A stretch of DNA of 64,000 nt from the NCBI GenBank assembly GCA_944739405.2, contig OX123188.2, positions 69,273,251 to 69,337,250 on the forward strand, read 5' to 3'. The notes beneath the pieces were generated by a model. That model did no database searches. It was not told the DNA's origin and saw only the letters and a program-made list of their open reading frames with translations. Origin of the DNA: Euclidia mi (lineage: Eukaryota; Arthropoda; Insecta; Lepidoptera; Erebidae). Within the stretch, counting starts at the first letter, position 1, and each line of letters begins with the position of its first letter. This document shows positions 10,431 through 22,245 of the stretch, piece by piece. Position numbers and translations under genes: made by a program.

Positions 10431-11924
10431 TCGTCAAAAATACGTACTTATACGAATATTTGTTTAACCGTTAATTACTATGACAACCCCATGCTTTTGG
10501 GCAACGTCCCCATAGTAAAAAAATATCCTCTTGCCAAAATGTGTCAATTGAGCTACATTTCATTTTTGTTGATAGGAGGGGACGATTCCGCCCATCGTCC
10601 TTTATTTAGCATTCACCGGTAAACAGGCTGACGTCGATAATGAACTGGCCATAATTCCTGTACCGAGGTATTTGTGGCTTTGAACGTTTAATGTGACGAA
10701 TTCTGCTTGTAAGTAGTTTTGCATTTTGATGTAAAACTCTGTCTATGTATAAGAAAGATATGTATTAAATGTAATAAATAATAAACCTAAACAAATAAAT
10801 TATGGACATTCCATATGGTACGTTATTTGGTACCGATACCTCATGAGCACCTGTGCACTATCGTTTCCTGGCAGTATGTAGGTATAATAATAGATTACTA
10901 TTTTGAAGGGACTACACAGCCTTGTCTGAATTCCTGGTTCCTTTACGGATAGTCCCGAGATTTTTTGTTAGGAATACAGTACAGAAATTGAAAGTTTCAT
11001 ATTAACATTGTACTTAATGGTCTATCGGGATATTAAACTAGGTATATCGACCCTTGTGTATATCAAATATAAATAATCTAAAGTGTTCATCACAGAGGTA
11101 CTGAAGCACTGGGGACTAAAAGATATGAGCACGTAAATCGGTCTACTATCGATCTTACTCGTTTATTATGTACAGCAGCACTGCCACAAATTTCACTGTC
11201 ATGTTGAACTCGATATCGACACACTTCACTCACTATATGAACTCACAGTTTACGTTTTATGATACTAAATATTCGTGAGTTGGAACACGTTCTAACGATT
11301 TGATATTTATCATAGTTCCAGTAAATAAGTGTAAGGGGTAATTTCACAGACCTATGGTAATTTTTCAAACAAAACCCTTCGTGATACTTAGAATCAATTA
11401 AGCACGTTATACAAAACATAAAAATCAGCACACACTCCTGGATACATACATTCACTAAAAAAAAGTAAAATTTACAAAAATTTGAACAAAACCTATTTGG
11501 ACAAAGATACCTGCTGTTTGATATAATTTCTCGTCTTGGTGTGACGCTTGATGATATCTTGGTATCGTATTGAATAAGACTCTACTTGCACAACAGTCAA
11601 GAACTTACTAATGTCAAAGTGCCTAATTGTAAAACAAAGTCAAAATATAATACCTGATTTAATCCTAGACTGAGATCTATCATATAAACTATTTGAAGAA
11701 GTTTGTTATTTATTTATATTCGAGATTTGTATCAAAGAAATTTTAAGAAAATGCTTTAGAAAATCCTAGTCTGCGAATGATAATGTTTACTCAGCTAAGA
11801 CTCGACCTAAACTATGAACTATATGTTCTTGTTTCATAAAAAGTTCATTTGATAATCTTAAAATAAATTTTATAATTTAAAGTTAAGTACAATCAACGTT
11901 CCTTATTATTGTAGAAAATGAAAA
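10431..11924. other. Non-coding DNA, nothing recognised
   Basis: Short AT-rich frames only. I see no conserved protein, RNA gene or repeat boundary in this 1.5 kb. Confidence 0.4.
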
Positions 11925-12726
11925 GAAAGGAAACGGTCCACAAATGTATGGAGGCTGGGCTTGGCTATTTGACCTAATATGAGCTGCAATCTCACCTATA
12001 CTGTGTAAAAGGTCATAAAAATCTTGATTTTTTGGAGTATGAATATTTATTTTTCAGTCCCGCATTTCGTTTTAATCTGAAACTGAAAAATAGTAAACTT
12101 GCAACATCAAACCATCGCTAAGTGATTAAAAAGGACACCTATACTGTGTAAAAGGTCATAAAAGTCTTGACTTTTTGGAGTATGAATTTATTTTTCAGTC
12201 GCGCATTTAGTTTTAATCTGAAACTGAAAAATAGTAAATTTGCAACACCAAACCATCGCTAAGTGATTAAAAAGGATGACAACTCTCAACTCTGTCAAAC
12301 AGATTTAGGAGGTTATGTATTACAAAAGCAAAACAAACAGCTGTCAAATACGCCAATGGATATTAACGTCAATGTGACATTTGGTATATAATATAGGCAT
12401 TTCGTCATTTCATTAATGTTATCGTCATGTTTGATTTTGAACCATGTAAACCTGGAGCTAAAATGATGAGCAGAGCTTAAAAGATGCCGTATACACTACA
12501 AACAAGGTTGCAGATACATTTTACATAATTCATGCTTTAAGAAACTTGAGTAACAAAGAATGTATGCGTTTAGTTACCTCAAAATAGGTTTTCATGTTTT
12601 ATTTCAAAATGAGCGACTAAAAAATATCTTATATAATCATTATCTAGTAGCTAATTAAATTGCCTTTCTAATGAGGTATGTCACATAGCGGTTCAAATTC
12701 CAAGCCCAGTATGGACCGTTTCCTTC
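11925..12726. mobile_element. Candidate TIR element, ~800 bp
   Basis: The left end has AAGGAAACGGTCCA (11927-11940) and the right end has its exact inverse, TGGACCGTTTCCTT (12712-12725). A second inner pair, CTGGGCTTGG (11955) and CCAAGCCCAG (12701-12710), is also inverted. The interior lacks a transposase and holds a tandem duplication. No clear target duplication is visible. Confidence 0.55.
11993..12276. repeat. 143-bp tandem duplication
   Basis: The unit beginning CACCTATACTGTGTAAAAGG occurs at 11993 and 12136. Both copies run through TTTTTGGAGTATGAAT, TGAAACTGAAAAATAG and ACCATCGCTAAGTGATT. Divergence is only a few percent. It lies inside the candidate TIR element. Confidence 0.88.
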
Positions 12727-13479
12727 AGTCTTATGCTGTTATATAAATTTATGAAAACAGAGACGAATGTATGTTTTTTAATTTCTTTCTACATTAAAAG
12801 CATCTTAATAGTTAAACTGCAATCAAATTTCGTACTTAATATACTTACATATTGCCATTTCTACAAATTTATTTACCGTTTTTAAAGAAAACCGATAACA
12901 TAAAACGTCATACGAATGTATTATGAAGGCCCATATTTTCAAAATTCTATATTCTGCGTAAAATGCACCCGTTCTTAGTCCCGTGCAGTTATTATATTCC
13001 ACGGTCGCTGAAATTTCGCACTAACGCGAATTGTATTGCCTCAGCCGCTCCACTCTCTAATATTGCTCGCCTACGTTACATTGAAAGACTATCTCATATT
13101 AAAATTTCAATATGCATGAAAATCTACGCGGAAATTTTCATAAAAAAATATAAAAACAACTTGGCAGAAGTGTATCCCATTAAAATTTAATATTGGTAAT
13201 GCTACTTATTCGCGAATACATTATGATGAAATATAGTTAAGTATGTCGTAATTTATCGACGTACGTTCATAGTTTGTTAAGTGCACGTATACCTTTTTTT
13301 ATTTTTGTAATTTTATAGCCCCCTACATAAATTATTGGCGTTGATGTTGACGTTGCAAATTGGGTCGAAAGGAATTTGTCAACGCTAGCGGAGCCTTATA
13401 GTCTCGAGAGTACTCATGTGCCAATATGATTGGTTAATTAGTGTACTATCAGTTAAAGTGCCCACTTACGTTGTTGTTG
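12727..13479. other. Non-coding DNA, nothing recognised
   Basis: A 75-codon frame at 12963-13190 has no recognisable motif, so I treat it as chance. No RNA gene is seen. Confidence 0.4.
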
Positions 13480-13700
13480 TTTACTAGACGACGCCCGCAG
13501 GCACATTTATTTAAATTGAACCTTTTTTGCCTTATCCCGTGAGAATTTCTGGAAATCCTTTCTTAGTGCACCCCTACGAACCCCAAGAAACAACCATGCC
13601 AGATTTCAGCTTCTTGCTCCTAATAGTTTTGACTGTAGCTTGTCTGTCAGTCAGAAACGATTTTATATGTACAGATCTACCTGAGTAAATGTCTATGCAA
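13480..13700 (-). mobile_element. Helitron-like non-autonomous element, inverted
   Basis: The sequence begins ACTAGACGACGCCCGCAGG, the inverse of the CTAGT end with its CGGGC-rich stem. It then carries ATGCCAGATTTCAGCTTCTT and GTCTGTCAGTCAG, both shared with copies at 20.9 and 33.7 kb. It encodes no protein. The family ends are consistent, but the superfamily is inferred. Confidence 0.55.
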
Positions 13701-14384
13701 CAACGCCTTCATTGTTAGCTTGCGCTCTCAAAATCAGTGCCAAGTACAGGACGTAAATAGAACTACTGAGACTTACCTATAAATAGTTCGAGATCTAAAT
13801 AAACTTTTGCATGTGCGACTGCCACTTCATCGACGGGTGACACGACACACGACAGCGATGAGTGATACCACTTCCACATCGCTCTATGTTATGACGCCGT
13901 CTCCTTAGCTACTAAAAGGTGTCATGAACATAATACCATTCGCGGTAAATAATTGTACCTAAAGGCGATCAAGACGTGATCGAGTTATGACACATATATG
14001 TAGACCTACCCTTAGCTACCACGCCTATACAAAGAAAAGGTCAAGTTACATCGGTCAATATACTCCATAGATAAGGGTGTATTGCACGAGAACGAATTAT
14101 TGCGCTATAAATAAACTACTTTCGTATAACAATAGCAAATTCAGCCGGTGTCCATTAATCAAGATCGACGCAGATACAAAACAATTTATGCCTTTATCAA
14201 GTGCCTACTGTGCCAATTTAATTACGAGCGAGATCGTTATCAATAACAAATAGTTTGTTTATAATAACTGTAGGCACCTAGTAGCTATTCAGTATACCTG
14301 TGTTCAACTTAGTCGGAATAATACCAGATTAGTTATGAATAAATCTTACGCTAACAACTCTGAGGTAGGGCCGGCATCATGAGC
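13701..14384. other. Non-coding DNA, nothing recognised
   Basis: No supported gene or repeat. An imperfect hairpin, GTAGGGCCGGC with GCTGGCCCTAC, lies at 14366-14394, at the start of the LINE fragment. Confidence 0.4.
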
Positions 14385-15884
14385 TGGCCCTACTTTGCAT
14401 ACGGAATTCTTCTCTGGGGAACAGCTGCGACATTAGTACCATCTTTGTCTTACAAAAGAGAGCCATTCGTGCCATTTACAATCTCGGTCCTAGAGTGTCC
14501 CTCAGACAAAAATTCAAAGAAATAAATGTTCTGACCGTTGCATCTCAGTATATTTTTGAGAACTTAAAGTATGTTTATAAAAATATTACATCTTTTCAAA
14601 AGAAATGTGACAATCATTCTGTATACACCAGGAACAAACACAATCTTGTCTTGCGTGTAACTCGTCTTCACAGAATCAGCAATTCGTTTATGGGGCAGTG
14701 TATACGTTTCTACAATAAACTTCCCATCGATATAAGAAATCTACCTTGGTACTGGGTGAAAAGCATTGTAAAAGCTAAATTATGTAAACATGGATATTAC
14801 ACAATTCTAGATTATATGAATGATAAAAACGGATGGGATTGATCAGTTAATCAATGTAGAAACTGGACATATTATGTACTTATATTATTTATAGATTAAT
14901 TAATTTGACTCTGGACATTATACATCCAGTACCTACATAACATTAGTATATAGTTCATTATTTTTGTTTTTTCATCATTATACTTATATTATTTGTAGAT
15001 TTATTCCTTTGACTCTGGACATTATACATCCAGTACATATTATTATAGAGTTGTTTTTTTTTGGCATTATTATTATTTGACATTACATTACTTTTATATG
15101 ACTATGTTAATTTTGTTATCATGCTGAACTTGATTTAAACATGACATTCAAATTTAATCTTATTTTTACTGACAATTATATGTATTTTGCTTTTTACCCA
15201 GCTGTATTTATGATTTTGCTTCATAATGCCATTATTATGTATATTTTATTTTATTATGTTATAATTAAATATTAATAAATTCGTTCAGATTATGATATTT
15301 ACAGTAAAATTATTATTATTATTGTTATATTATAAGTTCGTGTTGATGTTCCTAAAGATAAGTAAGGATTGTCAATATGTGAGCACCATGTAGTCGCTTT
15401 CTTTTCTTTTCAATTTTTTATTATCATTGTCATGCAGTTTTGGGTCGTCACGCTCACTTAAAAGTCTTGCTTATGGTGGCGTTGTGGGTCGGCTGGTTTG
15501 GTTCCCTAAAAAATGGTTGAGCTAAGCTATGGCTGAGTCACACGTCATACTCGTGAACGGGTGCCGTCTGCCGGGACTGGCCGGCTCTGAACTGCTGCCG
15601 AAATTCTGTCAAAGGATAACTATATTGTAGTTTATAGTCATCTCACATTGTACTCACATATTTATAGTATATAACTTATTTTATATATTATTAATTTTAA
15701 TCATATTGTCTGGACTTTAAAACAGACTATGACCTCTGAGTTTGTTTCGGATGTTTCTTCTCAGGGCAGTCAGTTAGGAAACACCGGCCTCATCTAGATT
15801 TTTTTTTTAAAGTATGATTTTGTTTTAGTGTTTGTAATGAACCTATGAACAAATTAATGATTTGACTTTGACTTTGACTTTGGG
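14385..15884 (+). mobile_element. 5'-truncated LINE with long 3' UTR and TTTGAC tail
   Basis: It contains the last ~150 codons of a reverse transcriptase ORF, then about 1 kb of 3' UTR ending in TTTGACTTTGACTTTG at about 15861-15883. The UTR blocks CTGAGTCACACGTCATACTC and GTGCCGTCTGCCGGGACTGG resemble the 3' region of a LINE type that is abundant in moths. The UTR also contains a partial duplication: GACTCTGGACATTATACATC occurs at about 14907 and again at 15010. The protein end resembles that of LINE family D at 25.4 kb. Confidence 0.75.
14400..14842 (+). pseudogene. LINE ORF2 C-terminal fragment
   Basis: The start reads YGILLWG in one frame and continues as NSCDISTIFVLQKRAIRAIY in another, so a frameshift lies near 14419. 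From 14495 the frame is open to the natural stop and gives YNKLPIDIRNLP, a long basic helix, and YYTILDYMNDK. This matches the C-terminus of the family D ORF2 (IYNKIPKAYKELN, then YYSITDFLND). The catalytic reverse transcriptase is absent; only the thumb and C-terminal region remain. Confidence 0.8.
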
Positions 15885-16149
15885 ATTTCAGTTGGGAATT
15901 CTCAATATCATCATGGAGTTCGGGAATTGTGATAAATGGAAATGGGTTACCTATAACGTGAGACCTACAATAAAACTGGTGCATTCAAACTACCCCTTCT
16001 TAATATTCCTTTTGGAATAAAGCTAGCTTGAGTCTGCGTGTAGTTTTAAGTAAAAATGTTGGTAGGTACCATGAAATTATCGATAGGATTTTATTGTATG
16101 TAGTATCTTCTTGGGTTTACGCAATTAATGTTACACATTGAAATCAAAC

Positions 16150-16393
16150 TACTGTTGACGGATTCTATCGCAATATATTGGTTTCAAAGATATTACATTT
16201 AAACCGAATGATCTAGAAACACATGACCAACAGATACTCGCAAAAGAACACTGTTTTATTCCAAAGATGATCCGTGAAGCTATTGAAATTAAACAACAAC
16301 CTAATTTCAATAGGGAAGATAGTTGGAATTTGCCACCAGCTTGGGACCCAGTTATCAGGCTAACGAAACCCAAGGCCTGCGCAGGATGCGTCT
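16150..16393 (+). pseudogene. Penelope-like element, C-terminal endonuclease fragment
   Basis: The frame reads FIPKMIREAIEI, then NFNREDSWNLP, then AWDPVI. The order PxxxREAIEI then NFNRE is characteristic of the GIY-YIG endonuclease region at the C-terminus of Penelope-like retroelements. Only about 75 codons remain, open to a TAA at 16391-16393. No reverse transcriptase is adjacent, so this is a remnant. The best-supported N-terminal limit is about 16150. Confidence 0.75.
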
Positions 16394-16862
16394 AAAGGTG
16401 CGGGTGCAGGGGACAGTTAAGTAGTTCTGCCTGTCCCTCGTAGTCGGGTGCGGTCGCGGGAGGAGAGGCGTGTCAATGTTGCGTTGCCGCGCGCCCTATC
16501 TCTCGCGACCAAATGGGGGCGCACCATTCGATGCGCTGCGGTGGGCCGCAGAGGAAGAGGGGATGCGGTGTTGTCACGTTGTCGTCCTCTCTATCCTCTG
16601 CGGCCGCTTGGTGTGTTGGCGGCGGCGGAGCCCAACACCTTCATCCGCCGCCAAGGAGGTTGTGGCCTTCGGGCTATCCACCGGGGTGCCAGGGTAGAAT
16701 TCTAACGCGACCCCCTGGCGACCCAAAATGGCGTGGAAGTATGTGCTGTGGTTTTAGTGGGTATTACGGCCTTGCACTCCAGCCGTCGAGTCCCACATAC
16801 CACTCGCTTTTCATCCTGCGGTGGTATGCATAAATGCATTACCACAGAGAGAAAAAAAAAAC
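16394..16862 (+). mobile_element. GC-rich LINE 3' end with poly-A
   Basis: This segment is far richer in G, C and CpG than its flanks and ends in a run of ten A at about 16852-16861. The sequence GTGGTTTTAGTGGGTATTAC, followed by a GAGTCCCACAT block, resembles the 3' UTR of R1-type LINEs of moths. Three overlapping short frames on the plus strand are products of base composition. The element is headless. Confidence 0.55.
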
Positions 16863-17222
16863 ATATTGTACCTACATGTGAGTATATGAAGTTAAGCAAT
16901 TCGCTATTCTATTCAAAAAATTATCATGATCATTTCATTCCATCAACATCAATTCAATTTGTGGTGGTCAGGCGGTGTATAGCCTAGGTTCATATGTATG
17001 TATATACAAGTAGTATTTCCCTGTACTCACATATGTAAAATCTGGTAATAATTTGTCAGTGTCTGTAGGTACGTCCTTTTGGTACGAAAATAGAAAGGAT
17101 TTAATGCCATAGTAGGATAAGATTCAATCCAAATATGGCAATTACGTTAGTCTGATCCAGTGCTGACGGCTGTGCGTTGATCGATCAATCACCTGACCAT
17201 ACAAAATTTGCCATAGTTTTGA
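16863..17222. other. AT-rich non-coding DNA
   Basis: No gene or repeat boundary is recognised. Confidence 0.4.
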
Positions 17223-17444
17223 AGGGCGGTTTCAGATTAGCGTATTTATCTGCGCGTATACGGTCGTTTCAGCATACGCGCTTACACGCGCGCTATATTA
17301 TATTACGCGCTTCAAAAAACCGGACTCACGTAAACGGACATATTTCGGCCTGTTCACTCAAAACGGTAGTGAAATCGTCACGCGGCTCGCACTTATACGA
17401 ACGAGCTTATACGCGCGAATCAAAAGCTAGTCTGAAATCGCTCT
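17223..17444. mobile_element. MITE, ~222 bp, 19-bp inverted ends
   Basis: The left end AGGGCGGTTTCAGATTAGC and the right end GCTAGTCTGAAATCGCTCT pair as inverted repeats with 16 of 19 bases matching. The interior is CpG-rich (GCGCGTATACGG, CACGCGCGCTATA). No transposase and no convincing target duplication is seen. Confidence 0.65.
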
Positions 17445-18203
17445 AGGAGACGAACTTCCAAAAATATTTTCTTTGTCACTTACATTATAAAAATAAGCAT
17501 GGTTTTAAGTTTATAATCTTAGTAGTTTGGGTAGTGCATTAATATTTCAATCAGTCGCTCAGTTATATTCCTATTATACCTACCTATCTATACGTAATAG
17601 GCGACAACATGACACAAAGGGGGTCTAGAATCAGCGAGTTTATGTTCAATTTGCTAGCACACCTACGTTTGTTCTAAATTTAGATTATTCTATTCCTAAA
17701 GTTTTCGTCACTTAGTATACAATTCCTTTTTATTGTGTTTAAAGGTAGCGATGTTTGTAAAATTATTCTAAATTTCTTAAATTTTCTGACTTTCATCGCA
17801 TCTTTCTTGATTTTCTTTTATAAGATCTATCTCATAACATTAACGAACACAAGAAAAAAGGAATGAGGGAAATCGGTCCAGCCGTTTACGCGTGATGGCG
17901 TGATCAAGTAAATAAGGACTGATTTTTATATTAATATATAGATAAAAGACTGATATTGCACTGCTACTAGCGTAGCAACTGTCTTTGTATATTCACCATG
18001 GATATCAGAGGATTATACGCCTGTCGGTGTAGAGCGTGCACTTTTTAAAAACAAATATTTGCCCCTGTTCGCCCACGTCATTGTTGGTGTGTCAAGCACA
18101 TACCAAGCTAAAAAAATACAAATAATCCATATTCGCTACAAATACAGTTTTTGCTAGTATCGAAATACATAATATTGAGACTTTCATGATTAAGTGTTGA
18201 TTG
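17445..18203. other. Non-coding DNA with a repeat fragment
   Basis: Near 17869-17945 the sequence AAATCGGTCCAGCCGTTTAC, followed by an AT-rich end, resembles the tail of a common lepidopteran dispersed repeat. Nothing else is recognised. Confidence 0.45.
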
Positions 18204-18460
18204 ACGACCGGTTGGCGCAGCGGGAGTGTAAGCGACTGCAACGCTGAAGGTCGCGGGTTCGATTCCCACTCAAGTCAAACATTTGTGTGCATGAACATGG
18301 ATGTTTGTCTTGGGCTGGGTGTTCCTATGTATGATATGAATGTGTTTACAAAAAAGTATACATGTAAGTTTATGCATTGTCGGTTACTAAATAATACAAG
18401 CTCCGCTTAGTTTGAGACTTGATGATGTATGTATGTGGTAGAATAGAATATCATTATATG
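18204..18460 (+). mobile_element. tRNA-derived SINE, family SINE-B
   Basis: The head reads GGTTGGCGCAGCGGGAGTG (A-box region) and later GGTTCGATTCC (B box), followed by CAAACATTTGTGTGCATG. A second copy at 24412 matches through the head and the distal block ACAAGCTC(C/T)GCTTAGTTTG-like. The structure is a polymerase III SINE, not a functional tRNA, because the acceptor arms do not pair. Confidence 0.82.
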
Positions 18461-18467
18461 TATATTT

Positions 18468-18715
18468 TATAGACCGACGCCTGTATCTCGGAAAGGGTAG
18501 GCAGAGGTGTAACATTACACCCATATTTCGCCGTGAATATTTAGGTCCCACGTAATAGAGAGTGAGCCTATTGCCGTTACCGGGCACATCACCAGATTCC
18601 GTGCTGCTACTGAGAATTCGGAAAACCCAGTATCACTTTTGCCCGACCCGGGAATCGAACCCAGGACTTCCGATCAGCAGATGCATAAGCTATTCACTGG
18701 ACCACAGAGGCAGTT
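18468..18715 (-). mobile_element. tRNA-derived SINE, family SINE-C
   Basis: On the minus strand it reads CTCTGTGGTCCAGTG (A box), then CTGGGTTCGATTCCCGG (B box), then a body containing GGCAATAGGCTCACTC and TCTGCCTACCCTTTCCGAG. The same body recurs at 19.33 kb and, shortened, at 34.3 kb. It lies head-outward next to the SINE-B copy. Confidence 0.82.
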
Positions 18716-19199
18716 ATTTAAGTATATATTAAGGTTTAGTGGAAAATCTTTAAGATTTACCGTCGTTCAAGATTTTACAGTTACATAATCATATACAAAA
18801 ATAATAAAGCGGAATGCGCTTCTAAGTATTGTATGAAAATATCAATCAATCATTTCTTTTTCTATAAGTCGTCAATTTGAGCGTGAACACTAATTTTAAA
18901 CTCTGCAATAAGAAATGGCAAAAAAGTTTCAACTACGATGATTTAGATTAAAGTCTACCCAATCCCAGTGAAGGCGGGTTTCACAATTTTATGTGTTTTC
19001 TGGCATTAGCAACAAATACCTACCTAATCGAAAATACTTAAAAGTTCACAAATTGTTGTTTGTGAACTTGTCACTTTGGCTTTTCTGTTTTAACAGTTTA
19101 CCACAAAGGTCACAAATTGGAAGCATGACTGGCTTTTAATTTTTAACTTTGCCTTACGCAATACGATATAATCAAACGGCTACGATTCTGAAGTCAATA
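18716..19199. other. AT-rich non-coding DNA
   Basis: No gene, RNA or repeat boundary is recognised. Confidence 0.4.
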
Positions 19200-19455
19200 A
19201 AAATTATAATATATATTGTGCGGGTGCAAAGGGTTCCCACCAAGAACTTAGGGTCCCAAGCCAACCTCACCTGCAAGTGGTGCACCTGCCGATCAACGGA
19301 CGAGGCTCTGGCAAATAAAATATCCCGATAAGCGGCAATAGGCTCGCCACCTATTATGTGGGATCAAAACACTGGCGAAAAGTGGGCGTTTAATATGCCT
19401 CTGCCTACCCCTTCGGGGAAACAGGCGTGAGTCTATGTATGTATGTATGTAATAT
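19200..19455 (+). mobile_element. SINE-C-related copy with TATG tail
   Basis: The distal part reads GGCAATAGGCTCGCCACC, then CTCTGCCTACCCCTTCGG and CAGGCGTGAGTC, ending in TATGTATGTATGTA. This is the SINE-C body and tail. The 5' part, with GGGTTCCCACCAAGAAC, is unlike the SINE-C head and may be another SINE head or a separate repeat. Confidence 0.65.
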
Positions 19456-19739
19456 ATGTACTATTTTTTACCTATAAAATCTGCTCATACCTACTACTCT
19501 AAGTCATGCGTAGCACAATTGATCAATCAATAATAACCCGTCTGAACAAGGCACTAACTGGATGAGTTTCGTTCAACTTTTGCAGACCTTCAGTCACCCG
19601 ACTCCTCGTTAAAATACTCGTCAACGTGGAACTACCTTTAGCAAACTAACACCGCACTGTGAAAAAACAAATAAATAGACTGCCAACCTTAGTTGACCCT
19701 TTAGAAGTTTAGAGAGTAGTGATATAAGTACAAAATCTT

Positions 19740-20060
19740 TTCTATTCTTTTCAAGGTAGTAGAGCCTTGCTGATTTCAGCATGAATGGGCCGGCTCGACC
19801 GGGGTAGTACTACCCTCTCACAGAAAATCGACGTAAAGTAACAGTACCTAAACTGTTGCGTTTCGTTCGGTGAGTGAGAGTGCCGGAGGCCCTATCCCTT
19901 ATCCCTTCCTCATCCTATTCCTTTTCCCAACCCCAAAGGGCGGCAACGCGCTTGTGACTCCTGTGGTGTTGCTTGCGTCCATGGGCGGCGGTAGTTGCTT
20001 ACCATCAGGCGATTCGTCTGCTCGTTTGCCGCCTATTACCATAAAAAAAAATATATATAT
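19740..20060 (+). mobile_element. LINE or SINE 3' end (GGGCGGCAACGCG type)
   Basis: It contains CGGTGAGTGAGAGTGCCGGA, CAAAGGGCGGCAACGCGC and CCATGGGCGGCGGTAG, then GTTTGCCGCCTATTAC and an A-run. This order is familiar as the 3' end of a moth retroelement, possibly CR1/Zenon-type. No ORF is retained. A diverged fragment with GGTGAGTGAGAG occurs near 44325. Confidence 0.6.
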
Positions 20061-20875
20061 ATAATATTTATCTGTGGTCATGTTACCAATCGCTTCACAT
20101 AAATACAACTTAAGTGAGAACGTGGCTACGATCTACATTTCATACCTACACGCCAGTTTTATAAAGAGAGATGTACCGTAAATAAATACAGCTTCGACAA
20201 TACGACTTCCTCTGTACTTATTGTATCGGTACGTAGCAAAATATTATTTGCACGTTTTTATTTTATGTTACCCTGATGATTTCCTGACAACTTTATTGAT
20301 ATAATAAATATGACATTTTAGATATATTGCAGAAATACGCTGACATGATTTTATTGTTCAGATATGTATCAATAAATATATAAATACATATTTACATTAT
20401 TCATTCGTATGGATAACAAATTAAATCTCAGGAACTATAAACTTAATAGGAAGTTTACTTTTTCTGTAGCCAGGTTCAGAGGGTTAAAGTTATAAAGGTG
20501 GAAGGAAAATATAAATAACTTGGTTCTGCAGTGAAACACTGCAGTCTGAAAAGAAATTATACTCAGAATATTTTTAAAGCGGGTTCTTTATTTTCTTTTA
20601 TTAGGTTTTCTACTGCTATCTCATAAAATCCTTCTGATAGGCATGCCATAGGACTATCGCGTAGATAAACGAACTAAAACGAAAATGGGAGCACACCGAA
20701 TTGCACGAGAAATGAGGCAGAGGCTCTGACCACAGGCAGCCAGCTAGCCTGTAATGGCGCAAACTATTATTCTAGATATACAGCTTAGTGTAAGGAATCT
20801 CAGATAATTAATCAAGTGCCGTCACGCTTAGCACTGGTGTGTGGCACTGTGTGCGCGATACGTCAATAGTTTATA
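20061..20875. other. Non-coding DNA, nothing recognised
   Basis: AT-rich sequence with no supported frame or repeat. Confidence 0.4.
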
Positions 20876-21530
20876 CCCGACTAGCTTTTGCCCGCTGCTT
20901 CGCACGCGTTAATTACTATTAAATAAAATATTTTGTACAAACACCCGTCTCAAGGAACATACATGCTAAATTTAACCTTTTTGCGCCCATTAATTTCGGC
21001 TGTAATGTGTCTGTCAGTCAGTCAGTAATGCAAGAACTTTATATACACAGATTGAATAAAAGTTTTTACACAAACTCTGAGTTCCTTTTTTCACCCTCTT
21101 AGGGGAAAATTTCCAAAATCTTTGTGTTCGCTAGCGTCATTTGCGGATCCAATAAACAAAATATGAAGTTAATCCCTCGAAGGCATAAAAGGTTCTATGC
21201 AAATTATGACTCTCCATTTTATCCACTTAGGGTAAGAACTTCAAAAAATACTTTCTTAGTGTTCACTAACTTCATTTGAGGAACCAATAGGTATACAAAG
21301 TTTGAAGTTAATATATTGAGGGAATAAAAAGTTTCATACAAATTCTGACAACCAGTTTAACCCCTTTAGGGAAGGAATTTCCAAAAATCCTCTCTTAGTG
21401 CTACCCTACCCCCTCAAGGAACATACATGCTAAATTTCATCTTCTTGTGACCAATATTTATGGCTGTAGCGTGTCTGTCAGTCAGTCAGTAACGCAAGGG
21501 TTTTATATCTTTAGATACACGGACTGACAG
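20876..21530 (-). mobile_element. Helitron-like non-autonomous element, internally repeated
   Basis: It starts with CTAGCTTTTGCCCGCTGC, the inverse of a CGGGCAAAAGCTAG end. The block GGAACATACATGCTAAATTT, followed by GTGTCTGTCAGTCAGTCAG, occurs at about 20957 and again at about 21419. Between them, segments with TTAGGG-(A/G)AA and a nearby TTTCCAAAA are repeated about three times. It encodes no protein. The superfamily is inferred from the CTAG end. Confidence 0.55.
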
Positions 21531-21837
21531 GCCACGTTACCTAGAGCTCTCAAGTCATTACACGGTAATATATTGTTGCAGCTTAGTATTAATAACCTTC
21601 TATATATCTAGTGCCATTGTGAAAAAAAAAATTATAAAAGCGACGTGCCAGAGAAAATGGTTTTTTGTTGTTATACGAAAAAAATATTGCAATTTGTGTA
21701 GAAACTTTCTACTTAGGTACCTACTTACTCTTTAAGACATATCTGGTCACACGATAATGCCATCCATGATTGTCACATAATTAAACAAAAATATATTGGT
21801 AAGGGTAAAATATAACATCATAATATGTTCTCATTGT
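21531..21837. other. AT-rich non-coding DNA
   Basis: Nothing recognised. Confidence 0.4.
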
Positions 21838-22245
21838 AACTATTCTCTTTTCAATTTGTTACAATGTATAGATTCATCACTATTTTATAAGCGATCGTTT
21901 CAATACTTTTGAAAGTATGAAACTTAATACATTCCAAGCTGCTGAATTCAGAAAATGTTTGATATGATCACCCCGAAACGTTAAAGTTCGTCGCATAAAA
22001 TGTGGGATGCGTACTACCAAACTATAGTATAGTATAACTTAGAAAAGAGAATAGTTACACTATTATCTTTTCAATTTGTTACAATGTATAGATTCATCAC
22101 TATTTCATAAGCGATCGTTTCAATACTTTTGAAAGTGTAAAACTTAATACATTCCAATCTGCTTATTTCAGAAAATGTTCGATATGATCACCTTGAAACG
22201 TTTAAGTTCGTCCCATAAAATGTGGGATGTGTACTACCAAACTTA
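21838..22245. repeat. ~218-bp tandem duplication
   Basis: The unit with TCTTTTCAATTTGTTACAAT, ATAAGCGATCGTTTCAATAC and CATAAAATGTGGGATG occurs twice (from about 21846 and about 22064). Each copy ends at GTACTACCAAACT. Divergence is a few percent. It directly precedes the unassigned ORF group. Confidence 0.85.

Noticed and set aside
16448..16833. Three overlapping plus-strand proteins
   Set aside because: They arise from GC-rich composition of a LINE 3' end; none has a motif.
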